DNA of 64,000 nucleotides from Desulfarculales bacterium UBA702 (lineage in GTDB: Bacteria; Desulfobacterota; Syntrophobacteria; Syntrophobacterales; Syntrophobacteraceae), in the NCBI GenBank assembly GCA_002298165.1, contig DBMI01000048.1, positions 1-64,000 on the forward strand, given 5' to 3'. The position numbers were made by a program, and so were the translations under genes. Below, piece by piece: positions 55,642-63,935 of the stretch (the first letter of the stretch is position 1; the number at the start of each line of letters is the position of its first letter). Below the pieces are notes generated by a model. That model did no database searches, was not told where the DNA came from, and saw nothing but the letters and a program-made list of their open reading frames with translations.

Positions 55642-57588
55642 TTAAGCGGCAGCGACGCTTAACGCCTGACGGTTTTGAATCAGGTCATCGACTACAGCCG
55701 GTTCGGCCAGAGTCGAGGTATCACCGAGGTTATCCATCTCATTTGCGGCGATTTTTCTGAGGATGCGCCGCATGATTTTGCCCGACCTGGTCTTTGGAAG
55801 CCCTGGTGCCCACTGGATGAAATCAGGAGAAGCGATAGCTCCGATTTCCTTGCGGACCCACAGGATGAGTTCCTTGCGGAGTTCTTCCGAAGGTTCTCTG
55901 TTGGCCTTGAGGGTGACGAACGCGTAGATCCCCTGGCCCTTGATATCATGCGGGAAGCCGACGACCGCGGCCTCGGATACGGCCACATGCGCAACCAGGG
56001 CGCTCTCGATTTCGGCGGTCCCAAGCCGGTGGCCCGAGACGTTGATGACATCGTCGACCCGGCCGGTGATCCAGTAATAGCCGTCCTCGTCGCGGCGTGC
56101 TCCGTCTCCGGTAAAGTAATAACCGGCATAATTTGAAAAGTAGGTCTGCTTGAAGCGCTCATGATCGCCATAAACCGTCCTGAGCATTCCGGGCCAGGAG
56201 TCGGTTATTACCAGGTATCCCGAACCGGGACCTTCGATTATCGTACCTTCAGGGGAGAGTAGCGCGGGTTGCACGCCGAAGAAGGGCCGAGTTGCGGAAC
56301 CAGGCTTAAGATCGGTTGCGCCGGGCAGAGGAGTAATCATTATCCCACCCGTTTCGGTCTGCCACCAGGTATCGACGATAGGAGACCTTTTCTCTCCGAC
56401 TACATCATAATACCAGAGCCAGACTTCCGGATTTATTGGTTCGCCGACGGTGCCCAGGACTCGAATACTTTTTCGGGAAGTACGCTTCACCGGCTCTTCG
56501 CCTTGGCGCATGATGGCCCGAATCGCGGTTGGAGCTGTGTAGAAGATATTTACGCCGTGCTTGTCCACAACGTCCCAGAACCTCGACCAGTCGGGGTAGT
56601 TGGGAATACCCTCGAACATCATGGTAGTTGCACCGTTGGCGAGCGGTCCATAGACGATGTAGCTGTGGCCGGTGACCCATCCGATATCCGCCGTACACCA
56701 GTAGATATCTCCATCATGATAGTCGAATACATACTGGTGGGTAAGAGCCGTATAGACCAGATATCCGCCGGTGGTATGCAAAACGCCCTTGGGCTTTCCG
56801 GTCGATCCCGAGGTATAGAGGATGAAAAGGGGGTCTTCAGAGTCCATCTTCTCCGGAGGACAATCTTCGGAGGCCTGGCTCATCAGTTCATCCCAGTCAA
56901 GGTCACGCCCAGGAGTAACAGAAACATTACCACCGGTATGTTTAACCATGATGACTTTTTCCACCATGGGGGATTTTTCCAGCGCTTCGTCAGTGTTTTG
57001 CTTGAGCGGGATCCTTTTTCCGCCGCGCAGGCCTTCATCGGCCGTGATAACAACTGTGCCGCCGCAATCCTCGATGCGTCCCGCCAGAGCTTCGGGGGAG
57101 AACCCGGCGAATACTATCGAATGGATCACACCTATTCTTGTACAGGCAAGCATAGCGACCGCCAATTGCGGAATCATTGGAAGGTAGATCGTTACGCGGT
57201 CACCTTTTTTGAGGCCGAGAGACTTCAGTATATTGGCGAATTTACAAACATCTCTGTGGAGTTCACGGTATGTGATCTTCTGACTCTTCGATGGGTCGTC
57301 GCCTTCCCAGATGATGGCAACCTGATCGCCGCGCTTGGCCAGGTGCCGGTCCAGGCAGTTGTAGCTGACATTGAGTTTTCCGTCGACGAACCACTTTACC
57401 TTGACATCTCCTGAAAAACCGCCTTCCTTGACTTTGCTCCAGGGTGAAAACCAATCGATTCTCCCGGCCTGCTCACCCCAAAATCCTTCGGGGTCTTTGA
57501 TGGACTTCTGGTACATCTCGAGATAGGTTTCATTGTTGCAATGGGAACTTTTTGCCCAGGCTTCCTGGACAGCGATTTTAGCGGCCAT
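55642..57588 (-). CDS. acsA: Acetyl-CoA synthetase (AMP-forming)
   Basis: A 648-residue acyl-adenylating enzyme of normal length. The ATP loop is LYTSGSTGKPKGVLH. DTWWQTETGGIMI and DGYYWITGRVDDVINVSGHR are core motifs, and the catalytic lysine is K604 in PKTRSGKIMRR, also the usual acetylation site. It activates acetate to acetyl-CoA at the cost of two ATP equivalents. With the kinase/phosphotransacylase fusion at 38.5-40.8 kb, the cell has routes in both directions. AGGAGG lies five bases before the ATG, and a terminator follows. Confidence 0.97.
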   Translation of the reverse strand: MAAKIAVQEAWAKSSHCNNETYLEMYQKSIKDPEGFWGEQAGRIDWFSPWSKVKEGGFSGDVKVKWFVDGKLNVSYNCLDRHLAKRGDQVAIIWEGDDPSKSQKITYRELHRDVCKFANILKSLGLKKGDRVTIYLPMIPQLAVAMLACTRIGVIHSIVFAGFSPEALAGRIEDCGGTVVITADEGLRGGKRIPLKQNTDEALEKSPMVEKVIMVKHTGGNVSVTPGRDLDWDELMSQASEDCPPEKMDSEDPLFILYTSGSTGKPKGVLHTTGGYLVYTALTHQYVFDYHDGDIYWCTADIGWVTGHSYIVYGPLANGATTMMFEGIPNYPDWSRFWDVVDKHGVNIFYTAPTAIRAIMRQGEEPVKRTSRKSIRVLGTVGEPINPEVWLWYYDVVGEKRSPIVDTWWQTETGGIMITPLPGATDLKPGSATRPFFGVQPALLSPEGTIIEGPGSGYLVITDSWPGMLRTVYGDHERFKQTYFSNYAGYYFTGDGARRDEDGYYWITGRVDDVINVSGHRLGTAEIESALVAHVAVSEAAVVGFPHDIKGQGIYAFVTLKANREPSEELRKELILWVRKEIGAIASPDFIQWAPGLPKTRSGKIMRRILRKIAANEMDNLGDTSTLAEPAVVDDLIQNRQALSVAAA

Positions 57589-57726
57589 TAATACCTCCTA
57601 ATGGAACTGTGGTTGAAATGGTAGCTGTGTCCTTCCTGGAAAGATAGCAGGGCGAATATCGCTGTGATGCGATTGAGCGGGGCGGAATTTAACAACCTAG
57701 AGAGGACCCGGTTTAAATTGTCGCAA

Positions 57727-57746
57727 TTCGATAGCAATCTATCGAA
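57727..57746. promoter_or_regulatory. Dyad upstream of acsA, possible operator
   Basis: Perfect inverted repeat TTCGATAG-CAAT-CTATCGAA, about 140 bp before the acsA start in an AT-rich stretch. The 20-bp symmetry and spacing fit a dimeric transcription factor site; the factor is unknown. Confidence 0.4.
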
Positions 57747-57948
57747 ATTTTGTCAATAGCACGTGATTTTTTGAACAAAATCGAGAGCTCACTCACTAAA
57801 ATAATCCTTCCCCGCAAAAAAACACACCCGCCGTAAATTTTGGATCTCAAAACAAGGAGATTTTCGCCGGTGATTTACCATGAGAGAAAGATGACCTGGA
57901 ATTATTTGATGGGCTGTATAGCGCGGATCGTTGTAATCGCATGTTGGT

Positions 57949-57976
57949 GTAGGGGCAAAAAATCTTTTGCCCCTAC
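57949..57976. repeat. Palindromic repeat, GTAGGGGCAAA family, copy 2
   Basis: 12-nt arms GTAGGGGCAAAA and TTTTGCCCCTAC around AATC. It differs from copy 1 (41287-41314) only at the innermost pair, T-A there and A-T here. Confidence 0.85.
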
Positions 57977-58347
57977 AATGACAACACCTTTGGGCAAGCC
58001 CGCAAAGAAGGTTATCTGATTGGTAGCTGGTGGTCGATAGATTGGAGACTTTCAGTGTCGGATCGGAACTCGTACTGAAATAAACACTATAGGTAAAAGG
58101 GTCGCCATCTGAGTCGGCTGGTGGTCCAGGATAGGATGGGCTGGACTGAAGAACCGTTTGGAAAGGTTGAAGTGGCGCTCACCTGGTCTGGCGCGGCGTC
58201 GGGTGTTATCGTTTTGGTGGTAATATTCCCATTAGAATCGTATTGGAAATCCACCCAACTCCCGGTGTCCATGTATCGCTGTTTAGGAACGCGATTCTTT
58301 TCCTGGTCATAGGTGTAATCGACAATATCTCCCGCGTCCAGGGCCAT
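57977..58347 (-). pseudogene. RHS/YD-repeat protein remnant with FN3-like segment and a frameshift
   Basis: The minus strand from 58347 reads a piece of YD-repeat protein: DYTYDQEKNRV, VDFQYDSNGNITTKTITPDA, continuing to SSVQPILSW. The frame then closes at a stop (58087). One frame over, from about 58115, it resumes as DSDGDPFTYSVYFSTSSDP and LKVSNLSTTSYQSDN, which looks like the FN3-type repeat that often accompanies YD repeats. Inserting or removing one base near 58119 restores a single frame, ILSWTPADSDGDP. The remnant is bounded by the palindrome at 57949-57976 on one side and another palindrome at 58343-58360 on the other. It is a decayed fragment of a large surface or toxin-delivery protein. 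Confidence 0.6.
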
Positions 58348-58360
58348 GCTCTAGCATGGC
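58343..58360. repeat. Short palindrome in RHS remnant
   Basis: Perfect inverted repeat GCCATGCT-CT-AGCATGGC, followed by a related AAGCCATGGCATG. It interrupts the remnant frame (in-frame TAG just upstream on the minus strand) and may mark an insertion or rearrangement point. Confidence 0.5.
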
Positions 58361-58523
58361 AAAGCCATGGCATGTGCCTTCCTTGGTTCATCAGTTGCAC
58401 TGACAGGAAATGGATTGCGATTTCTTTAGACTGATTGTCATCGAGCAGCCTTCTTCTCCTATAACAGGAAGAGGTCACGAATACACATACCATGCATTCA
58501 TTGATAACTCAGCTTCAGTTTGT

Positions 58524-58997
58524 TCATATTCGGTATAACCTTTGCACCAGTGAGCCCATAAACAATCCAATGATTGCTCCGGTACATTCGATGATCAAGA
58601 TTGAAGCCAACGTGCCAAGGATGAAAATTACATATTTAAAATAGAAATAGATACCTGCATCAACGTTTGACAATAACCCAGCACTACATGCTGCAATTAA
58701 CACTCCTGTTGGATATCCAGCTGTTAGCGAGAATGGTGAAATCAAAATACTTGTAGATATACAGACCAACTTACCGCCCATCGATGATGATCTATTTATT
58801 AAGCAGTGTTGTATTAAATATCCTGATGTCATTCCGGACACTATTGTCACCAAAGCAAATAACACCTTCGGTTCATACGATATGCCACGACTCATCATGC
58901 CTCCCTTTATGAAAAGCAGATGATAAAGAGCGAGCAGTAGGGATACAATTAATCCTATGGTAAGACCATTTCTTTTACGTATGAAAATTTCCAGCAT
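58524..58997 (-). CDS. Unidentified small multi-pass membrane protein
   Basis: A 157-residue protein with four or five hydrophobic helices: LTIGLIVSLLLALYHLLFIK, VLFALVTIVSGMTSGYLI, a stretch around PTGVLIAACSAGLL, and VIFILGTLASILIIECTGAI. There are few charged residues and no recognised motif. Its codons are AT-rich compared with neighbouring core genes, which suggests recent acquisition. It lies between two fragments of decayed sequence downstream of the restriction-modification pair. It could be an immunity or orphan membrane protein, but nothing in the sequence proves that. The ribosome site is weak. Confidence 0.5.
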   Translation of the reverse strand: MLEIFIRKRNGLTIGLIVSLLLALYHLLFIKGGMMSRGISYEPKVLFALVTIVSGMTSGYLIQHCLINRSSSMGGKLVCISTSILISPFSLTAGYPTGVLIAACSAGLLSNVDAGIYFYFKYVIFILGTLASILIIECTGAIIGLFMGSLVQRLYRI

Positions 58998-59432
58998 TAT
59001 TGACCCCAGTGGGAAAGCCTAGGAATCGTATCATTGATTAGATTTAATGTAGGAAAGCAATCGTACCAGCAATCGGCATGATTAGTAAGGGCATAATCAC
59101 GGAACCCAAACATGCGCCGTCAACCCTTCTCAGTTGGTCGGCAAGAAAGTGAACTACGATTCCTTTGGCCCTGTTGTCTAAGAATCCTTCGCCTTCTGTA
59201 GCAGGAAAAAGCAATAAAGTGAGCGTCCCTATATCAAAGATCCTGCGCTCCATTGCTTTCCTCAACCGAGGTTCGGCTGCTAGCCTCTTGCCGCTGCGCG
59301 CCCGGATAATCACCTTATCCGGGCCGCCCATGATCCAGGGGTTATCCGTGCCACCCGCGAACCGTTGTAATCACCTATGATGGGGAAACAGTTCGCGTTT
59401 GTAGAATTTCAGAATTTCTCCAGCCTGGTGCG
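58998..59432. other. Degenerate region between membrane protein and nuclease gene
   Basis: No gene seen. The minus strand at 59120-59200 encodes FLDNRAKGIVVHFLADQL, resembling LLDDNQSKEIAIHFLSVQL encoded at about 58390-58450. These look like two diverged copies of one segment rather than independent genes. Confidence 0.4.
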
Positions 59433-60545
59433 CTATTCGCCCTTCGTTACTAGCTCCTGAATCCTGGTATTGGGAATGAGGGAATCCATGGTGGCAGTCG
59501 TAAAAACCTTTCCGTTCAAGCGCAGCAGCAATTGGCGCATATCCTCTCGCCTTTGGCGAAACCCACGACCATCTATGCAAGCTATTACATCATAACTCGG
59601 CCTGCCTGCTGCAACGTGCTCGTTCCGCTGAGTCTCTAATTCCTTGATCCGAGCCACTTTATCTCGGGCTGTGCCATCATCGCTTGTGATCTTAGCCTCG
59701 ATTACTGCAATCGGGCTTATTTCATCTGGGATGCAAAAATCAGGGGCTTGACCAAACCTCGGAATCCGTTCCGCTCTCCCCGTCTTTCGGTAGGAAACTC
59801 CTGCCAACCGTAAACGCTCTTCGACCGCGTTTTCCATGACCTCTCCCACCAGTTCAGAAACAGCATCGCGGTGGCCTGCAAATGGGCGTCCTAAATACCG
59901 CTCATAAAGCAAGATAGCATAAGGAATATTTTCACTGGCCGCGTATTTAAGAGAGTCCAGACCGGTTTGAGTATCAAATTTAGCGAGCCGATGAATAAAG
60001 CCTTCCTGGTCTGCTGGTACTCCTTTGATAATTTGGTTTATCGCAACGTTGATAAGGTGATCCAGCCTCTGGAGTGTCTTCGGCCTATTTGGAAGTGTGT
60101 TGCCTGAATTACGAGCATTCTCCACCCTTTCTTTGTATCGCGATAAGACCTTATGAATATACCTGGGATCTTCTCGGCATTGTCTATCTAAAGTTCGGGC
60201 AGAGCCTTGAGTTACGTCGCTATTCAACTCGGAGCGAGCCAGCTCAGCCCATTCCGGAGCTGTCATTCCCAAAATCGATCTTACAACACCCAGGACCCGG
60301 CTGTTTTCTTGCAAAGCATTATTTATCGCAGCTTCTGAGAAATCCTCAAAGGCTTTGCTGGCGCGCTTTAGAGTTTCATAGGCATCTCGAAAGTCATTAT
60401 ATTTAGGGAAACACTTGCCCATTGGCATGAGGAGAAATTCGGAAACCAGATCAGAGAAAACAGCATCAACCATTTCTTCGAGACGCTGTTGGAGTTCTTG
60501 CGGAGAAAGCTCAAAAGGCCGTTTTGTTTCGGTCAATAATTTCAT
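59433..60545 (-). CDS. Putative restriction endonuclease, PD-(D/E)XK type
   Basis: A 370-residue protein. The C-terminal third contains QAPDFCIPDEISPIAVIEAK, in which D269, E283 and K285 form a PD-(D/E)XK nuclease core, preceded by the conserved helix GEVMENAVEERLRLAGV. The N-terminal 200 residues are helical and unrecognised, possibly for DNA recognition. Its ATG follows the methyltransferase stop after four bases (TAAAAGGATG), so the two are translated together. That coupling and the nuclease core make a restriction enzyme the best reading. Confidence 0.75.
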   Translation of the reverse strand: MKLLTETKRPFELSPQELQQRLEEMVDAVFSDLVSEFLLMPMGKCFPKYNDFRDAYETLKRASKAFEDFSEAAINNALQENSRVLGVVRSILGMTAPEWAELARSELNSDVTQGSARTLDRQCREDPRYIHKVLSRYKERVENARNSGNTLPNRPKTLQRLDHLINVAINQIIKGVPADQEGFIHRLAKFDTQTGLDSLKYAASENIPYAILLYERYLGRPFAGHRDAVSELVGEVMENAVEERLRLAGVSYRKTGRAERIPRFGQAPDFCIPDEISPIAVIEAKITSDDGTARDKVARIKELETQRNEHVAAGRPSYDVIACIDGRGFRQRREDMRQLLLRLNGKVFTTATMDSLIPNTRIQELVTKGE

Positions 60546-60549
60546 CCTT

Positions 60550-62742
60550 TTAAGTCATTGATGGCGTTATTTCCTTGATGAGGCGCTCAATTTCAAGTTC
60601 CTCTCTCACTCCAGCGATAGTTATTCGAGCCAAACCCATTCGTCCCTTGATCTCAGTTCCCAGCTTCCATTCGTCTCTTAAAAGATTGATGGCTCTCCGG
60701 GCAATGTGTCCAGCAAGCAGGCATCGGATATCTCCTTCCGTAACGCGAAGACCGCCCGATTTGAGCATGGATAGATCATTTTTTAATTTTTCGAGGATAG
60801 AGTCTTCTTGAGTCTCAGCTTTAATTCTCCGGCACACAAAAACGGAATCGAGAACGGATGATTTAGTTCGTGCAATATGAAGTGAAGCACCCATTTCCGC
60901 CGGTACCGGTAAAGTGGCGGTACAATCAAGCCCCGCATCCAGGATAGCGACCACTATTGGAATATAGGCGCTCGGATCATTGTGATGATAGGTAAAAACA
61001 AAGGGCGCTCCCGGCTTCAAAGCACCGGCATAATGACAGAATATCCTTGATAATCCTTTTGTGAAATGATTCAGATCGCGTCCCATGACCTGATTGCCGG
61101 TCAATTCCTGGAGGGTCTTGGTTGAACTCGCTTTGAAGACATTGAACTCGCCAGCCAAAGCCAGTCGTAGCCATGCGTAGCAAAAGTCCATTAATTCCGC
61201 GTATTGTACGTTGTCGAAATAGGGAGGATCAGTAAATACTCCGTCCAGTGAATCAGGGCTAAGCGGGATTTCCTCTGCAGAGCGCGAGTTTATCCACGCC
61301 TGACGGGCATCGGCTTTTGGGAACTGTTCAACCTGTTCGGCACTAATACTCTCCCCCACGATCGGGATTATTTCTTTTCTATGCCCTATTTGCCTGGTCT
61401 CAAATGGCTGACGACAGTACTCTTTGGCCTTAGAGTACTTATCAATGAAGTGGCGGAAAGCTCCCGAACCGACCTTATGAATTCCTAGCAGATTATTCTC
61501 ACATTGGACTAGCCCCACCGGAAAACCGTGGACACTAAAAATATCCTGGCATTTTAAAGCGTATGTATCGTAGCGTGCGAGCATATTCTGGTAACGCAAG
61601 AAATCGGAGAATACGGTAAGCAGAGCATGCCTTGACGGATTGTCTTCAACTTTCGAGATCCTCCTAAGCAGCAGTCCGAGTCCTAGGAGTTGGCGGTCGT
61701 TGAACATTTCCTTAAAGAGTTTATAGCCCCATCGATGGAGGCGTTTTGTTTCATCCCCCAGAGGAATGAAAGTTGATGGAATTGGAAGCTCAGCTTGTCT
61801 CTCCTCTAGCTTTTTTTTAGCTTTCAGGTAACGCTCAAAATCAGATGCATCCGGTCTTTTAAAAAAACGTCCCTGATAATTCGGCTTACAAGTCGAACAA
61901 TAATATTCGATGGCCCACAGGCGGTGTTTTGGCGGAGTGGTGGGACATCCCTCTGGATAGGAATAAATCTTGAAACAGGTGGAACATTTTATTTTATTCC
62001 TCTTGGCTGGGCCGTCTACATAAACTAGTTCTCCACAGAAATGGCAGAGTTCCGGATCAGCTATTGTTGGTTGACTTGTGAATTCATTGAGTTCGCCGCA
62101 TTTGCGGCAGGCCACAACATGGTATGGATGCCGTACAGCTTCAGCCAGAAGATAACCAGGAAAAAGATCGTTCTCCTCTCCGCATTCCGGGCATGTTTGA
62201 GTTTTGACCCAAAGAAAGTACTTGACCTCAGCCAGTCCTCCGCAGAATCTGCAGGTGGTGCTATACAGGAATCCGATTTCCCGCTCTATATCGTTGATTA
62301 CCGCCTGGGCATTTGTTGCGAAACTGTTTAGGTCCAGAGGCGCTAACGACTGTCGAGCAATCCAGAACGCCATAGGATTGATATCGGCGCCAATTATGCT
62401 AAAGCCCAAACGATTTGCTTCAAGAATAGGAGTCCCTCCGCCCATGAATGGATCTGCGATGACCCCCGTAAACTGATGCGCTCGCCAATAGTCCTCCCGC
62501 AAAGAATTTTCACTGTCGAATTCCGCCAACAAAAGATTGCGAAACACGGTGCCTGGTCGGCGGGCAAACCATTTATGGATTCCGATTACGGGGCGGTAGC
62601 TCTGCTGAATCTGCTTCTCCCTTTTTGCCAGTGAAGCAGTAAATTCAATGTCGAAGCGAGTTTCGAGAGAATTGTGGGCCAGCTCCCCACCAGGCATGGT
62701 ACCATTTCGGTATTTAGGATAGACGATAAAGGCTTGGCGCAT
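60550..62742 (-). CDS. DNA methyltransferase with inserted zinc ribbons (DUF1156-like)
   Basis: A 730-residue amino-methyltransferase. It begins with IHKWFARRPGTVFRNLL, as in DUF1156-type methylases. The SAM motif follows as VIADPFMGGGTPILEANRLG (D97), and the catalytic motif VFTDPPYFDNVQYAELM (DPPY at 505-508) is far downstream. Between them are about six CxxC pairs (CRFCGG, CPECGE, CRKCGE, CHFCGE, CSTCFK, CSTCKP), that is, about three zinc ribbons, likely a DNA-recognition insert. The order motif I, recognition region, motif IV fits alpha-class adenine or N4-cytosine enzymes. The ATG at 62742 was chosen; an upstream GTG at 62799 lacks a ribosome site. It forms a two-gene unit with the nuclease. 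Confidence 0.85.
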   Translation of the reverse strand: MRQAFIVYPKYRNGTMPGGELAHNSLETRFDIEFTASLAKREKQIQQSYRPVIGIHKWFARRPGTVFRNLLLAEFDSENSLREDYWRAHQFTGVIADPFMGGGTPILEANRLGFSIIGADINPMAFWIARQSLAPLDLNSFATNAQAVINDIEREIGFLYSTTCRFCGGLAEVKYFLWVKTQTCPECGEENDLFPGYLLAEAVRHPYHVVACRKCGELNEFTSQPTIADPELCHFCGELVYVDGPAKRNKIKCSTCFKIYSYPEGCPTTPPKHRLWAIEYYCSTCKPNYQGRFFKRPDASDFERYLKAKKKLEERQAELPIPSTFIPLGDETKRLHRWGYKLFKEMFNDRQLLGLGLLLRRISKVEDNPSRHALLTVFSDFLRYQNMLARYDTYALKCQDIFSVHGFPVGLVQCENNLLGIHKVGSGAFRHFIDKYSKAKEYCRQPFETRQIGHRKEIIPIVGESISAEQVEQFPKADARQAWINSRSAEEIPLSPDSLDGVFTDPPYFDNVQYAELMDFCYAWLRLALAGEFNVFKASSTKTLQELTGNQVMGRDLNHFTKGLSRIFCHYAGALKPGAPFVFTYHHNDPSAYIPIVVAILDAGLDCTATLPVPAEMGASLHIARTKSSVLDSVFVCRRIKAETQEDSILEKLKNDLSMLKSGGLRVTEGDIRCLLAGHIARRAINLLRDEWKLGTEIKGRMGLARITIAGVREELEIERLIKEITPSMT

Positions 62743-63176
62743 CTCACCCCGAAAATTTAATAAAGTGGTGTCCAAATATATTAGGGAAACGAGGCCCACT
62801 TAGACAGATTCTAAAATATCATAGATCTAGTGGGAAAGTGAAACAAAGCGGTATTTTTCAGCTGCACGCGTTTTGAAGTTGGTCGGAGCGCTTTAGGACC
62901 TCTTCAGAGATCCACGGACATGCCCAGAGAGGTGATAAGCCGCAAGGCAACATCATCAGGGCATCAGGCTAGGTTGACTGGGGACTATCACGAATTCTAT
63001 CTGAAACCCGGAGGTCTGGAAGGGAACGCATCCCTCAAGAAAGTGGAGTTAACCATCTTGGGGCACTAGCTTAGCCATTTCGACTCGGGTGTGATGGAGT
63101 CGGATTGTATGGGAAGCACTGATTCAGAAAAAATACCATCCTGAGCTTTCGGCCCAGTTGCTTGCCGAAGATAAAT
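62743..63176. other. Intergenic region, nothing recognised
   Basis: Upstream of the restriction-modification pair and downstream of the pseudouridine synthase gene (both minus). It must contain the methyltransferase promoter. A small dyad-like GGGAACGCATCCCT lies near 63023-63036. No gene, RNA or mobile element end was recognised. Confidence 0.4.
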
Positions 63177-63935
63177 TTATAGCTCGCAGGCGACAAGGTC
63201 TTTTTGGAAAAGGTCCAGCATCTGGTCGGGTAGGGCGGGGCTTTCGATAGTAGTGGGTGCATTCTCTCCTGGCAGCACTAAAGTGAGTGCCTGTGCATGC
63301 AGCCCCAGGCGTTCAAATGCATGGTTGGTGCTCAGGTACTTCGCGGCGCGTGTCGAACCGTAGCGCAGGTCACCGACTACCGGGTGTCCCGAGAGCTTGG
63401 CATGGCGTCGGATCTGGTGCGTGCGGCCGGAAAGCAGCTCTATTTCCACCATTGTGTAGTGCGCGCTGTGCTCAAGGACTCGATACCGCGTCCGACTTTC
63501 CTGCCGGCGCCCAGTGCCTTCGGGATTGCGGCGTCCTCCGGCGGCAGCGGTAAGGGCCCAAGCCCATGTTCCCCACGGATCGATTCCTTCCGGTTTTTCG
63601 ATCCGGCCATGCAAGATCGCTATGTACCGCTTCCTAACCTGCCGGGACTCAAACTGGCTTGAAAGAGAGCGGAACACCTCGCGTGCGAGGGCCAGGAAAA
63701 TCAGCCCGCTTGTCTCCCTGTCGAGGCGATGAACGGGATTGACACCAAAACCCCGGTCCATTCCGGCACTTTCCCCGATGGTCGCATCTGCCCGGACAAA
63801 AGCCGACACCAGGGAGCACAGATCGCGACCGGGTTCATTGTGGATACTCAGGCCCGCGGGCTTATCCACCACCAGCCAACCCTTCCCAAGGGCAAGAACG
63901 GGTATGCGTATGCCTTTATACTCAATCGTCCTCAT
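63177..63935 (-). CDS. RluA-family pseudouridine synthase
   Basis: A 252-residue enzyme without an S4 domain. The catalytic motif VHRLDRETSGLIFLA has Asp72. WLVVDKPAGLSIHNEPG precedes it and LLSGRTHQIRRHAKLSGHPV and VGDLRYG follow, all RluA hallmarks. The RNA target (rRNA or tRNA) cannot be told. GGGAGGAG directly precedes the ATG at 63935, which lies within the end of an upstream partial gene. Confidence 0.92.
   Translation of the reverse strand: MRTIEYKGIRIPVLALGKGWLVVDKPAGLSIHNEPGRDLCSLVSAFVRADATIGESAGMDRGFGVNPVHRLDRETSGLIFLALAREVFRSLSSQFESRQVRKRYIAILHGRIEKPEGIDPWGTWAWALTAAAGGRRNPEGTGRRQESRTRYRVLEHSAHYTMVEIELLSGRTHQIRRHAKLSGHPVVGDLRYGSTRAAKYLSTNHAFERLGLHAQALTLVLPGENAPTTIESPALPDQMLDLFQKDLVACEL

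Larger units (their letters stand above)
57589..58086. other. acsA upstream region and edge of accessory island
   Basis: Holds the acsA promoter region with a dyad at 57727-57746 and the GTAGGGGCAAA palindrome at 57949-57976. Sequence from about 57977 on, read on the minus strand, continues the frameshifted remnant described below. No intact gene. Confidence 0.6.

Noticed and set aside
56269..57414. 381-codon open frame opposite acsA
   Set aside because: Shadow of acsA, whose motifs are complete.
59044..59331. 95-codon open frame on the minus strand in the accessory island
   Set aside because: Looks like a diverged copy of a repeated segment rather than a gene; no ribosome site seen.
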